DNA from: Aquabacterium sp. | GTDB lineage: Bacteria > Pseudomonadota > Gammaproteobacteria > Burkholderiales > Burkholderiaceae_C | Length of the DNA: 38,976 bases | Reading direction: 5' to 3' | NCBI GenBank assembly: GCA_029865965.1 | Contig: JARXAJ010000195.1 | Location: forward strand, 1 to 38,976 | In this document: positions 15,949 through 31,594 of the stretch, piece after piece | How positions within the stretch are numbered: the stretch's first letter is position 1 | How the letters are laid out: every line of letters begins with the position of its first letter | Notes under the pieces: model-generated | Told to the model about the DNA's origin: nothing | Database searches by the model: none | What the model saw: only the letters and a program-made list of their open reading frames with translations | Translations under genes and position numbers: made by a program

Positions 15949-16884
15949 TCAAATCCCCTTGACGCGGCGGCCCAACAGTCGCTCGGCCAAAGCGGGGGCC
16001 TGCTGGCCGTCGGTGGCCACGCCATCGGCGCCCAACTGTTCCACCAGCTCGGGGTGGGTGACAAACAGCGGACCACCCACCATCACCGCGACCGCGCGGT
16101 TGTGCGACAGGCGCCGCACCTTGGCAATGCACGACAGGATGCCGTCCAGGCGCGCTGTGCTGCCTGCCGAGATGCCCACCAGATCGAACCATTCTTCCTT
16201 GATCCTGTCTTCGAACCCCGCGGCCAGCGGATCCATCACGCCGACCACCTCCCAGCCCGCCCGCGCAAAAAACTCGGCCACCATCGACAAGCCGAAGGTG
16301 TGCTGGTCGCCCGGGGCGGGCATCAGCAGTGCACGCCGGCCACCGGTGGGGGGGTCGATCTCGGTGCCGAAGGCAGTGCTGAGACTGCGCATGATCTGCT
16401 GCAGGCGCCCCATGCCGACGGTGACTTCGGCAAAGTGGCAACGGTCATCGTCCCACAATTCCCCGAGGTACCGCGCCGCAGGCGCCAGCAGGCCGACATA
16501 GATCGACTCCACACTGACACCGCGTGCGCGCAGCTCGGCCAGCTGCGTGTGGATGCCGGCGTCGTCGCGGTCCATCACATGCGCGGTGAAGGCCACCACG
16601 TCTGCGCGCGTGGGCAGAAGCAGGTCTGCAGCGCTGTTGGCCGCCGGGGTTTGGCTGTGGGCGCGCACCAGGCGCGGGATGATGTCGCGTTCGATCGTGT
16701 CGACCAGGCGCGACAGGCGCTCTTCCACCGCCGGGCGCTGGCTGGCAAGCCCCGCCCAGGCCGCATGGCCCTGGTCAGAGTTGATGGACTGCATCTCGGC
16801 CCAGCAGTCGGGCTGCTCGTTGTTGTGCCAATCGGCGCCGGGCGTATTGCCGGCGCGGGTCTTTTCAGGTTGCATGCGGCTCAT
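15949..16884 (-). CDS. ppaA: PpaA/AerR-type B12-binding antirepressor
   Basis: A 311-residue cytoplasmic protein with the two-part build of AerR/PpaA. A helical region carries W-D-D-D-R-C-H-F-A-E-V-T-V-G-M-G-R-L-Q (about 144-162). A cobalamin-binding domain carries D-Q-H-T-F-G (193-198), which fits the D-x-H-x-x-G loop whose histidine coordinates B12, and later G-I-S-A-G-S and V-G-G-P. In Rhodobacter such proteins bind B12 and counteract CrtJ/PpsR in a light-dependent way. The ATG at 16884 follows GAGGAG by six bases. It is transcribed away from bchF across a 230-bp control region and precedes ppsR by 34 bp. The name aerR would be equally acceptable. Confidence 0.9.
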   Translation of the reverse strand: MSRMQPEKTRAGNTPGADWHNNEQPDCWAEMQSINSDQGHAAWAGLASQRPAVEERLSRLVDTIERDIIPRLVRAHSQTPAANSAADLLLPTRADVVAFTAHVMDRDDAGIHTQLAELRARGVSVESIYVGLLAPAARYLGELWDDDRCHFAEVTVGMGRLQQIMRSLSTAFGTEIDPPTGGRRALLMPAPGDQHTFGLSMVAEFFARAGWEVVGVMDPLAAGFEDRIKEEWFDLVGISAGSTARLDGILSCIAKVRRLSHNRAVAVMVGGPLFVTHPELVEQLGADGVATDGQQAPALAERLLGRRVKGI

Positions 16885-17050
16885 CGCGATCTCCTCAATC
16901 AGGGCCCTGTGAGCAGCCGAAGAAGGATCGGCGTGCTCGGCAAGCAACCTGCCAGTCTTCTGTCATCTGTCATTTCAGTCACAGGCGAATGTCAGTCCCG
17001 CATCCGGGCGCGTCAAGTGGGGATCAATCCCGAGTTCAGCCGGAGGTTAA

Positions 17051-17068
17051 TGTCAGGCAGAAAAGACG
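17051..17068 (+). promoter_or_regulatory. Imperfect PpsR-like site upstream of bchF
   Basis: TGTCAGGCAGAAAAGACG has the form TGT-N12-ACG, one mismatch from the PpsR consensus, and abuts the second site at 17067-17084. Its first 12 bases are identical to the auxiliary site at bchG. Confidence 0.4.
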
Positions 17069-17078
17069 TCAACCAGGA

Positions 17079-17084
<6 letters not shown>
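17067..17084 (+). promoter_or_regulatory. PpsR/CrtJ-like site overlapping the bchF -35
   Basis: CGTCAACCAGGATTGACA differs from TGT-N12-ACA only in its first base and contains the symmetric arms GTCAA...TTGAC. It closely resembles the exact box at bchG (GTCAACCGGGATTTACA) and covers the -35 hexamer TTGACA. Confidence 0.55.
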
Positions 17085-18988
<1,904 letters not shown>

Positions 18989-18991
18989 CCC

Positions 18992-20624
18992 ATGCAGCTC
19001 ACGCTCTGGACCTACGAGGGGCCGCCGCACGTCGGCGCCATGCGCATCGCCACCGCGATGCAGGACGTGCACTACGTGCTGCATGCGCCGCAGGGCGACA
19101 CCTACGCCGATTTGCTGTTCACGATGATCCAGCGCAGCGACAAGCGCCCGCCGGTCACCTACACCACCTTCCAGGCGCGTGACCTGGGTGGCGACACGGC
19201 CGAGCTGTTCAAGACCGCAGCGCGTGATGCCTTCGAGCGCTTCCAGCCCGCCGCCATGCTGGTGGGCTCGTCCTGCACGGCCGAGTTGATCCAGGACGAC
19301 CCGGGCGGCCTGGCCCAGGCGCTGGCCCTGCCGCTTCCGGTGGTGCCGCTGGAACTGCCCAGCTACCAGCGCAAGGAAAACTGGGGCGCTGCCGAGACGT
19401 TCTACCAACTGGTGCGCACCCTGTGCCCGGCACCGGCGCAGCGGCTGGACCGCAGCGCCGCGCGCCCGGCCGGCCAGCGCCCGCGCTGCAACCTGCTGGG
19501 TGCCACGGCGCTGGGCTTCCGCCACCGCGACGACGTGACCGAGATCACCCGCCTGCTGGCGCGTCTGGGCGTCGATGTGCATGTCAGCGCGCCGCAGGGT
19601 GCCAGCGTGGCCGACCTGCGCCGCCTGGCCGAGGCCGACTTCAACGTGGTGCTCTATCCCGAAATCGCCGGCACGGCCGCTGCCTGGCTCAAGCGCACCC
19701 ACGGCTTGCCCCACACCACGGTGGTGCCCATCGGCATGGGCGCCACGCGTGATTTCATCGCCGAGGCGGCGCAGCTGGCCGGCGTGGACGCTGCCCCGCT
19801 GTTGGCCGAGATCGGTGCCGACATGGGCGCTGGTGGCACCCGCGCACCCTGGTATGCACGCTCGGTGGACAGCACCTACCTCACCGGCAAGCGGGTGTTC
19901 GTCTTCGGCGACGCCAGCCACGCGGTGGCGGCTGCCCGGGTGGCGGCCACCGAGCTGGGCTTCACCGTGGTCGGCCTGGGCACCTACAGCCGCGAATTTG
20001 CGCGCGAGGTGCGCGAGGCCGCCAAGCTCTACGGCGTCGAGGCGCTGATCAGCGACGACTACCTGCAGGTGGAGGCCGCCATCGCCGAAGCCCTGCCCGA
20101 ACTGGTGCTGGGCACGCAGATGGAGCGCCACATCGCCAAGCGCCTGGGCGTGCCCTGCGCGGTGATCTCCGCGCCGGTGCATGTGCAGGACTTCCCGGCG
20201 CGTTATTCACCGCAGATGGGCATCGAAGGCGCAAACGTGCTGTTCGACACCTGGGTGCACCCGCTGATGATGGGCCTGGAAGAACATCTGCTGGGCATGT
20301 TCAAGGGCGATGTCGAGTTCCACGAAGATGCCGCGCCCTCGCATCTGGGCCGTGCTGGCACACCCCAGGTGGCCCAGCCGGTGCAGGCGCCGGTGGCAGC
20401 CCACGCCCAGACCAACCCGGTACAGGCCGCCGCTGCGCTGGAGGCGGCTGCTGTGCTGGCCACTGCCGCCCAGCGTGCTGACGCCCCCACCGTGAGCACC
20501 TGGGCCACAGATGCCGAGATTGAACTGAAGAAGATCCCGTTTTTCGTCCGCGGCAAGGCCCGCCGCAACACTGAGCGCTATGCGCTGGAACGTGGCCTGG
20601 CCACCATCACCGTCGAGACCTTGT

Positions 20625-20653
<29 letters not shown>
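18992..20653 (+). CDS. bchB: Dark-operative protochlorophyllide reductase subunit BchB
   Basis: A 553-residue NifK-like subunit, partner of BchN in the protochlorophyllide reductase heterotetramer. Asp36 ([10 protein letters not shown]) corresponds exactly to the aspartate that ligates the shared [4Fe-4S] cluster. [12 protein letters not shown] and Y-S-R-E-F-A-R-E-V are further family blocks. A linker of about 60 residues rich in Ala, Gln, Pro and Val (about 450-510) precedes the small C-terminal domain ([19 protein letters not shown]). The linker makes the protein slightly longer than the roughly 525 residues of Rhodobacter BchB. bchH starts inside its last 29 bp. Confidence 0.97.
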
Positions 20654-25369
<4,716 letters not shown>

Positions 25370-25380
25370 AAGCCAGTGCC

Positions 25381-26088
25381 ATGAACACCGCCGCTTACGA
25401 ACAACGCCGCAGCAAGATCGAAGACTACTTCGATCGCACCGCTGTCAAGGCCTGGGAGCAACTGACGTCCACCGCGCCGGTTGGCCGCATCCGCACCACC
25501 GTGCGCGCCGGCCGCGACCGCATGCGCGCCCAACTGCTCGACTGGCTGCCAGCCGACCTGCAGGGCGTGCGCATCCTGGATGCCGGCTGCGGCACTGGCG
25601 CGCTGGCGCTGGAGGCTGCACGTCGCGGCGCCCATGTGCTGGCCATCGATCTGTCGCCCCAGCTGGTGGATGTGGCGCGCCGGCGCGTCGATGAGGTGGT
25701 CAGCCAGGAAGCATTGGCCGGGCGGATCGACTGGCGCAGCGGCGACATGCTCGACACCGCGCTCGGGCAATTCGACCACGTGGTGGCCATGGACTCGTTG
25801 ATCCACTACGACGAAGCCGACATGGTGCGCATCCTGCACAGCTGGTCGCTGCGCACGCAGCACAGCATGCTGTTCACGTTTGCGCCACGCACCCGCCTGC
25901 TGGCCGCCCTGCGCCAGGTCGGGCGGCTGTTCCCGAGCAACAACCGGGCACCCTGGATCGAACCGGTGGCCGAACGCTCACTGCGGCGGTCCGCCGCGCA
26001 GCAAATGCCCGAATGGGCCGCCAGCCGCACGCAGCGCGTGTCCAGCGGGTTCTACACCTCCCAGGCCATGGAGTTGAGCCGGCCATGA
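25381..26088 (+). CDS. bchM: Magnesium-protoporphyrin O-methyltransferase BchM
   Basis: A 235-residue S-adenosylmethionine-dependent methyltransferase that makes Mg-protoporphyrin IX monomethyl ester, the substrate of the cyclase AcsF encoded further along the same arm. Motif I is D-A-G-C-G-T-G-A-L-A (about 70-79), followed by A-I-D-L-S-P-Q-L-V. The N-terminal Y-F-D-R-T-A-V-K-A-W is characteristic, as is the C-terminal R-V-S-S-G-F-Y-T-S. The ATG at 25381 lies 11 bp after bchL. lhaA overlaps its stop by 4 bp (ATGA). Confidence 0.95.
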   Translation: MNTAAYEQRRSKIEDYFDRTAVKAWEQLTSTAPVGRIRTTVRAGRDRMRAQLLDWLPADLQGVRILDAGCGTGALALEAARRGAHVLAIDLSPQLVDVARRRVDEVVSQEALAGRIDWRSGDMLDTALGQFDHVVAMDSLIHYDEADMVRILHSWSLRTQHSMLFTFAPRTRLLAALRQVGRLFPSNNRAPWIEPVAERSLRRSAAQQMPEWAASRTQRVSSGFYTSQAMELSRP

Positions 26089-27545
26089 AGCCCGCCAACC
26101 GCAAGCCGATGGCGCAGCGCGTTATCCGTGCCTGGTCCACGCTGGGGCCGGAGTACCTGCCCTTTGCCGACGCCGCCAGCGCCGATCTGCCGCTGCCCCG
26201 CCTGTTGCGGCTGTCGCTGTTCAAGTTCACCATGGGTGTGACCCTGGCCCTGATGCTGGGCACGCTGAACCGCGTGATGATCTTCGAACTGCAGGTCTCG
26301 GCCTGGTTGGTGGCGCTGATGCTGTCGCTGCCCTTGCTGGTCGCGCCGTTCCGCGCCATCACCGGCTTCCAGTCCGACACCCTGCGCTCGGCATTCGGCT
26401 GGAAGCGTGTGCCGTTCATGTGGGGCGGCACCCTGGTGCAGTTCTTCGGCCTGGGCATCATGCCCTTCGCCCTGCTGGTGCTGTCGGGCGGTGGTGCGGT
26501 GCCCACACCTGACTGGGTGGGCCAGGGCGCGGCCGCGTTGTCCTTTCTGATGGTGGGCGCCGGGCTGCAAACCTCGCAGACCGCTGGGCTGGCGCTGGCC
26601 ACCGATCAAGCCAGCGATGCCACCCGTCCACGCGTGGTGGCGCTGATGTATGTGATGCTGCTGCTGGGCACGGTGCTGGGCAGCCTGGCGTTCAGCGTGC
26701 TGCTGGCCGACTTCAGCCCGCAGCGCCTGGTGCAAGTGGTGCAGGGCACGGCGATGTTTGTTCTGGTGTTCAACGCCTATGCCTTGTGGAAGCAGGAGCC
26801 GCGCAACCCGGCGCGTGCGGCCGCGATGAAGACCGAACCCGCGATGCCCTTCCGCCAGGCCTGGGGCCGCTTCATCGAGAACCCTCGCTCGCGCCGGTTC
26901 CTGTGGGCCACCGGCCTGGGCACCATGGCCTTCAACATGCAGGATGTGGTGCTCGAGCCCTACGGCGGCGAGATCCTGCACCTGAGCGTCAGCGCCACCA
27001 GCGGCCTGACCGCGCTGCTGGCAGGCGGTGCCCTGATCGGCTACATCCTGTCGGCCCGCAGTCTGGCGCGCGGCATCGATCCCTTGCGCCTGGCAGGTTA
27101 TGGCACGGTGCTGGGTCTGCCGGCCTTCGCGGCCGTCATCCTTGCCGCACCCATGGACGCCAGCTGGCTGTTCCGGCTGGGCGCCTTCGGCATCGGCTTC
27201 AGCGGCGGCCTGTTCGCCGTGGGCACGCTGCTGGCTGCCATGCACCTCGAGCAGGGCCGCTTCGTCGGCATGGCCCTGGGCGCCTGGGGTGCGGTGCAAG
27301 CCCTGGCCGCCGGGCTGTCGATGTTCATCGGCGGCGCACTGCGTGACTCTGTCTCGACCCTGGCAACGCAGGGCGCCTTGGGCAATGCGCTGGCCCAGCC
27401 GGCCACCGGGTACAGCGCTGTCTACCACCTTGAAATGTTGTTGTTGTTCATCACCCTCATCGCCATTGGCCCACTGGTGGGCCGCCGTGCGACATCCCCC
27501 AACCCCGAAACCACCCGCCTCGGTCTGGCCGACCTGCCGGGCTGA
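26085..27545 (+). CDS. lhaA: Light-harvesting complex 1 assembly protein LhaA (PucC family)
   Basis: A 486-residue inner-membrane protein of the BCD/PucC family of major facilitators with about twelve predicted helices, required in Rhodobacter for LH1 assembly and thought to deliver bacteriochlorophyll. Conserved blocks: F-K-F-T-M-G-V-T-L-A-L-M-L-G-T-L-N-R-V-M-I-F-E-L, G-W-K-R-V-P-F-M-W-G-G, and G-T-M-A-F-N-M-Q-D-V-V-L-E-P-Y-G-G. It is translationally coupled to bchM and is followed 25 bp later by puhA. It is a paralogue of the PucC-like gene in the bchG operon. Confidence 0.95.
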   Translation: MKPANRKPMAQRVIRAWSTLGPEYLPFADAASADLPLPRLLRLSLFKFTMGVTLALMLGTLNRVMIFELQVSAWLVALMLSLPLLVAPFRAITGFQSDTLRSAFGWKRVPFMWGGTLVQFFGLGIMPFALLVLSGGGAVPTPDWVGQGAAALSFLMVGAGLQTSQTAGLALATDQASDATRPRVVALMYVMLLLGTVLGSLAFSVLLADFSPQRLVQVVQGTAMFVLVFNAYALWKQEPRNPARAAAMKTEPAMPFRQAWGRFIENPRSRRFLWATGLGTMAFNMQDVVLEPYGGEILHLSVSATSGLTALLAGGALIGYILSARSLARGIDPLRLAGYGTVLGLPAFAAVILAAPMDASWLFRLGAFGIGFSGGLFAVGTLLAAMHLEQGRFVGMALGAWGAVQALAAGLSMFIGGALRDSVSTLATQGALGNALAQPATGYSAVYHLEMLLLFITLIAIGPLVGRRATSPNPETTRLGLADLPG

Positions 27546-27570
27546 CCAGCCACCAAGAGGAGAAGACGCC

Positions 27571-28338
27571 ATGCAGAACTTCACCACCATCACCGGATAC
27601 GTCGATCTCGCGCAGATCGTTCTCTACATGTTCTGGCTGTTCTTTGCCGGACTCATCTACTACCTCGTGCGCGAAGGGCACCGCGAGGGCTACCCGATGG
27701 AGTCCGACAGCCTGGGTCGGGCGGTGATCAAGGGCTGGCCCGTGCCAGATCCCAAGGTCTTCAAGCTCGCTGGCGGCAAGTCGGTCACCGTCCCCGACGG
27801 CCGTGCCGAGCCGCCACTGATGGCCCGTGTGACCTCGCCGGCACCCGGCTCGCCGATCGAGCCGACCGGCGACCCGATGGTCGACGGTGTGGGCCCGGCG
27901 GGCTACTCGCTGCGCGCTGACGAGCCTGACCGCATGCACAGCGGTGAGCCGCTGCTCAAGCCGCTGCGTGTGGCCAGCGCTTACAGCGTGGCAAAGCAGG
28001 ACGTCGATCCCCGTGGCCTGCCCGTGATTGGCGGCGACGGCAAGCCCGGCGGCGTGGTGCGTGATCTGTGGATCGACAGCGCCGAAATGATGTTCCGCTA
28101 CCTCGAGGTGGAAACCACCGGCGCCAGTGGCACCCGCCGGGTGCTGCTGCCCATACCGTTTGCGCGCATCCGCCGCAACCATGTGGAAGTCAACTCGATC
28201 TACAGCCACCACTTCGCCAAGGTTCCGGGTACCCGCAACCCTGACGTGGTGACGATGCTCGAGGAAGAAAAGATCAGCGCCTTCTACGGCGGCGGCACCT
28301 TGTACGCCGACCCGAAGCGCAGCGAGCCGCTGCTCTGA
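27571..28338 (+). CDS. puhA: Photosynthetic reaction centre H subunit PuhA
   Basis: A 255-residue H subunit of the type II reaction centre. One N-terminal membrane helix (about residues 12-31, I-V-L-Y-M-F-W-L-F-F-A-G) is followed by the typical Y-Y-L-V-R-E-G-H-R-E-G-Y-P-M-E. The soluble PRC-barrel part includes A-S-A-Y-S-V-A, D-P-R-G-L-P-V-I-G-G-D and L-L-P-I-P-F-A. It caps L and M on the cytoplasmic side and guides proton flow to QB. AAGAGGAG lies seven bases before the ATG. The pufLM genes for the other subunits are not in the window. Confidence 0.97.
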   Translation: MQNFTTITGYVDLAQIVLYMFWLFFAGLIYYLVREGHREGYPMESDSLGRAVIKGWPVPDPKVFKLAGGKSVTVPDGRAEPPLMARVTSPAPGSPIEPTGDPMVDGVGPAGYSLRADEPDRMHSGEPLLKPLRVASAYSVAKQDVDPRGLPVIGGDGKPGGVVRDLWIDSAEMMFRYLEVETTGASGTRRVLLPIPFARIRRNHVEVNSIYSHHFAKVPGTRNPDVVTMLEEEKISAFYGGGTLYADPKRSEPLL

Positions 28339-28396
28339 GCAGGCCGGCCTTTCGTTCAAGCCACCTTCCCCAGACAGTTGCCCCGGAGTTGATGTC

Positions 28397-29092
28397 ATGA
28401 CCATCCAGAATCATGGCCACGAGCATGAGTTCGAGCCCCAGTACGGCCTGCCCGAGCGCCTGCCTGCCGATGAGCGCATCCTGTGGCAGGGCTCGCCCGA
28501 TGCCGCTGCGCTGGCCCGGCATGTCTTTCACCTGCGCAAGCTCGCGCTGTACTTTGCCGTGCTGATGGCCGCAGCGTTGTTGCCCACGCTTTGGGCCGGT
28601 GAGGGCTTGGGCAAAGCTCTGCTGTCGGTGCGCTGGGTGCTGCCCCTGTCCCTGCTGGGGCTGGGCAGCGTGGCGCTGCTGGCCTGGCTGACGGCACGGA
28701 CCACCGTCTACACCCTGACGGACCGCCGTGTGGTCATGCGCCTGGGCATCGCCCTCACCGTCACCTTCAACCTGCCGCTGACGGCGTTGTCCGGTGCAGC
28801 ACTGCGGGCGCACGGACAGGGCGCCGCAGACATCAGCCTGCGCCTGGCGGGTTCTGACCGCATCGCCTACTTGCATCTGTGGCCCAGTGTGCGGCCGTGG
28901 CGCTTCACCCAGCCGGAGCCCACGCTGCGCTGCGTGCCCGACGCGCAGAAGGTGTCGGCATTGCTCCAGCAAGCCTGGTCGCGTTGCACCGGCTTGGCGA
29001 CCACGCCGGCAGAGGCCCTGGCGCATCGGCCGGCGGATGCCGCTGTTGCCGCCTCGTCCGGCAACGGTGTCCTGCAACCGAGCGCGGTGTGA
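28397..29092 (+). CDS. puhB: Photosynthetic complex assembly protein PuhB
   Basis: A 231-residue membrane protein immediately after puhA. Conserved PuhB features are the N-terminal L-P-A-D-E-R-I-L-W-Q-G-S-P, two to three membrane helices (about 46-66 and 83-101), and a bPH2-like region with T-V-Y-T-L-T-D-R-R-V-V-M-R. In Rhodobacter capsulatus PuhB assists reaction-centre assembly. The C-terminal ~30 residues are Ala-rich and poorly conserved. puhC starts 2 bp after the stop. Confidence 0.92.
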   Translation: MTIQNHGHEHEFEPQYGLPERLPADERILWQGSPDAAALARHVFHLRKLALYFAVLMAAALLPTLWAGEGLGKALLSVRWVLPLSLLGLGSVALLAWLTARTTVYTLTDRRVVMRLGIALTVTFNLPLTALSGAALRAHGQGAADISLRLAGSDRIAYLHLWPSVRPWRFTQPEPTLRCVPDAQKVSALLQQAWSRCTGLATTPAEALAHRPADAAVAASSGNGVLQPSAV

Positions 29093-29094
29093 GC

Positions 29095-29586
29095 ATGTCC
29101 ACGCTGACATCCACTGCTGCACCGGCCAAGCCGGTGGGTCGCGACAACTTTCCCCGTTGGGTGCTGCTGCTGGCCGGCGGCATCCTGGCTTTCTCGCTCA
29201 TCAGCGTGGGGCTGGTGCGCCTGACCGGCAACGGGCCGGACCAGCTTGCCGCGTCCACCGTGGCCGAGCGCATGCTGCGGTTCGAGGACGGGCCCAATGG
29301 CTCGGTGGCCGTGATCGACGGCATCACCGGCGAAACCGTCGAACTGCTGCGCGGCGAGCAAGGCTTCGTCCGGGGTGTGCTGCGGGCACTGGCGCGCGAA
29401 CGGCGTTCGCGCGAGCTGGGCTCCCAGCAGCCGTTCCGGTTGACGGCCCATGCCGACGGCCGCGTCATGCTCTTCGACCCGGCCACCGGCTCGCGCGTCG
29501 ACCTGGAATCCTTCGGGCCGACCAACGCCGCTGTCTTTGCCCGTTACCTGCCGCCACCCGCGGCAGCACCCGCTGCCCGCCCCTGA
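29095..29586 (+). CDS. puhC: Photosynthetic complex assembly protein PuhC
   Basis: A 163-residue protein with a single N-terminal membrane helix (about residues 24-43) and a periplasmic domain. Family marks are F-E-D-G-P-N-G-S-V-A-V, E-Q-G-F-V-R-G-V-L-R-A-L-A-R-E-R and F-R-L-T-A-H-A-D-G-R. In Rhodobacter PuhC is needed for normal RC-LH1 levels. The ATG at 29095 lies 2 bp after puhB. A Pro/Ala tail ends the protein; acsF follows after 39 bp. Confidence 0.92.
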   Translation: MSTLTSTAAPAKPVGRDNFPRWVLLLAGGILAFSLISVGLVRLTGNGPDQLAASTVAERMLRFEDGPNGSVAVIDGITGETVELLRGEQGFVRGVLRALARERRSRELGSQQPFRLTAHADGRVMLFDPATGSRVDLESFGPTNAAVFARYLPPPAAAPAARP

Positions 29587-29625
29587 AGCCGGGCCGCGCA
29601 GTTCAAATCTTTGCCAGGACACCGT

Positions 29626-30702
29626 ATGTCAGCCACCCAGGTCATCGCCAACTCCGCCGACGCGGCCAGCAAGGCCAAGCAGGAGACCCTGCTCACGCCG
29701 CGCTTCTACACCACCGACTTCGCCGCCATGGACCGGCTCGATGTGTCGCCCCTGCGTGCCGAGTGGGATGCGATGCTGGCCGAGTACGAAGGTGACAACA
29801 ACCATGACCACTTCCAGCGCACGCCAGACTTCGCCACCGAGGTGGCCGAGCGCTTCTCCCAGGTCTCACCCGAGCTGCACCAGGAGTTCATCGACTTCCT
29901 GGTCAGCTCGCTGACGTCCGAGTTCTCGGGCTGCATCCTCTACAACGAGATCCAGAAGAACGTCCAGAACCCCGACATCAAGGCCTTGATGCGCTACATG
30001 GCCCGCGATGAATCGCGCCATGCCAGCTTCATCAACCAGTCGCTGAAGGACTTCGGCATGGGCCTGGACCTGGGCGACCTCAAGCGCACCAAGGCCTACA
30101 CCTACTTCAAGCCAAAGTACATCTTCTACGCGACCTACTTGTCCGAGAAGATCGGCTATGCCCGGTACATCACCATCTTCCGCGAGCTCGAGCGCCACCC
30201 TGAGAAGCGGTTCCATCCGATCTTTCGCTGGTTCGAGCGGTGGTGCAATGATGAATTCCGCCACGGCGAGTCGTTCGCGCTGATCATGCGGACGCAGCCC
30301 GGGCTGTTGCGCGGCGGCAATTTGCTGTGGATCCGCTTCTTCCTGCTGGCGGTGTACGCCACCATGTATGTGCGTGACCATTCGCGGCCGATGCTCAAGG
30401 CCGCCATGGGCCTGGACGCCACCGCCTACGACTACACCGTCTTCCGCATCACCAACGAGATCACCCAGCAGGTGTTCCCGATCTCCCTGGACATCGACAA
30501 CCCCGCCATGCGCGCCGGCATGGACCGGCTGTTCCGGCTGCAGGAGGCCGCTGACCGCGCCAAGGCCCGTGGCGGTGTTGTCGGCGCCGTCCAGCGCGGC
30601 GCCTGTGCGGTGGCGGCTGCCGTCACCTTCGGGCGGATGTACCTGTTGCCCGTCAAGCGCCACGCCTTGCCGGCCCAGGTGCGCATGGCGCCTGCCTGGT
30701 AG
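29626..30702 (+). CDS. acsF: Mg-protoporphyrin IX monomethyl ester (oxidative) cyclase AcsF
   Basis: A 358-residue oxygen-dependent diiron enzyme that forms ring E of bacteriochlorophyll, the length first described for Rubrivivax gelatinosus AcsF. Diiron-type motifs are [10 protein letters not shown] and [11 protein letters not shown], with earlier glutamates in [10 protein letters not shown]. The N-terminal [10 protein letters not shown] is typical. AGGA lies shortly before the ATG at 29626. Its presence shows the organism can make pigment in air. The anaerobic cyclase BchE is not in this window. Confidence 0.97.
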   Translation: MSATQVIANSADAASKAKQETLLTPRFYTTDFAAMDRLDVSPLRAEWDAMLAEYEGDNNHDHFQRTPDFATEVAERFSQVSPELHQEFIDFLVSSLTSEFSGCILYNEIQKNVQNPDIKALMRYMARDESRHASFINQSLKDFGMGLDLGDLKRTKAYTYFKPKYIFYATYLSEKIGYARYITIFRELERHPEKRFHPIFRWFERWCNDEFRHGESFALIMRTQPGLLRGGNLLWIRFFLLAVYATMYVRDHSRPMLKAAMGLDATAYDYTVFRITNEITQQVFPISLDIDNPAMRAGMDRLFRLQEAADRAKARGGVVGAVQRGACAVAAAVTFGRMYLLPVKRHALPAQVRMAPAW

Positions 30703-30772
30703 ACGCCGTGGCAGCAGCACCACGCCATCGCCGTCAGCCATTGCGGCTGCATCCATCCAACCGGTGCCCGGC

Positions 30773-31594
30773 ATGACAACCTGGATGTTGCCAGTGGGCT
30801 TTGCCATCTTCATCTGGTGGTTCGCCACCGGGCTGGTGCTGCTGCTTGACAACCTGCCGCGCACCACATTCCGCTGGAGCGTGCTGATCTCGTCGGTGTT
30901 GGCCGTGGCGGCCTTGGTGGCCTTGTCGCACACCGCCAGCCAGACCAGTGTGGCCGCCGCCTACTGCGCCTTCACGTCTGCACTGCTGGTGTGGGCCTGG
31001 CATGAGCTGACCTTTCTCACCGGCTGGCTCACCGGGTCGCGCAAGCAACCCCTGGCAACGGGCGCCAAGGGCTGGCAGCGGTTCCATCAGGCTGTGGCCG
31101 CGATCGTGTGGCATGAGCTGGGCATCCTCGCGTCGGGGCTGCTGATCCTGGCGATCACCTGGGGCGAGCCCAACCAGGTCGGCACGGGCACGTTCCTGGT
31201 GCTGTGGGTCATGCGCACCAGCGCCAAGCTCAACCTGTTTCTCGGTGTGCGCAACCTCAGCGAGGAGTTCCTGCCGCCACACCTGGTCTACATGGGCAGC
31301 TACTTCAGGCGCAGGCCCATGAATGCGCTCTGGCCGTTCTCCATCATCGGGGGCCTGGTGGTGCTGGCCTGGCTGCTGAACGACGGCATGGCTGCGACCG
31401 GCGGCCTGCAGGTGGGCGGGCTGCTGGTGGCCACCATGCTGGCCATGGCGGTCGTCGAGCATGGCCTGCTGGTGTTGCCGCTGCCCTCGACAGCGCTGTG
31501 GCGCTGGGCCATGCGCCACCGCGGACCGGACCGGCCCGGCGCCACGGCCTCCACCGAGATAACCGCGAATGACAAGCTTTTTCACGCCAGTTGA
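30773..31594 (+). CDS. puhE: Putative photosynthetic complex assembly protein PuhE (DUF3623)
   Basis: A 273-residue membrane protein with about seven predicted helices and the PuhE core W-A-W-H-E-L-T-F-L-T-G and V-L-W-V-M-R-T-S-A-K-L-N-L-F-L-G-V-R-N-L-S-E-E-F, typical of the DUF3623 family found beside acsF and puhC in purple bacteria. It begins 70 bp after acsF; the ATG at 30773 has only a weak ribosome-binding site. crtI starts inside its last 26 bp. The exact function is not settled; a role in reaction-centre or pigment amounts has been proposed. Confidence 0.88.
   Translation: MTTWMLPVGFAIFIWWFATGLVLLLDNLPRTTFRWSVLISSVLAVAALVALSHTASQTSVAAAYCAFTSALLVWAWHELTFLTGWLTGSRKQPLATGAKGWQRFHQAVAAIVWHELGILASGLLILAITWGEPNQVGTGTFLVLWVMRTSAKLNLFLGVRNLSEEFLPPHLVYMGSYFRRRPMNALWPFSIIGGLVVLAWLLNDGMAATGGLQVGGLLVATMLAMAVVEHGLLVLPLPSTALWRWAMRHRGPDRPGATASTEITANDKLFHAS

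Noticed and set aside
16960-16985. TGT...ACA arms upstream of ppaA as another PpsR box
   Set aside because: The arms are separated by 10 or 17 bases, not 12, so the match to the PpsR consensus fails.
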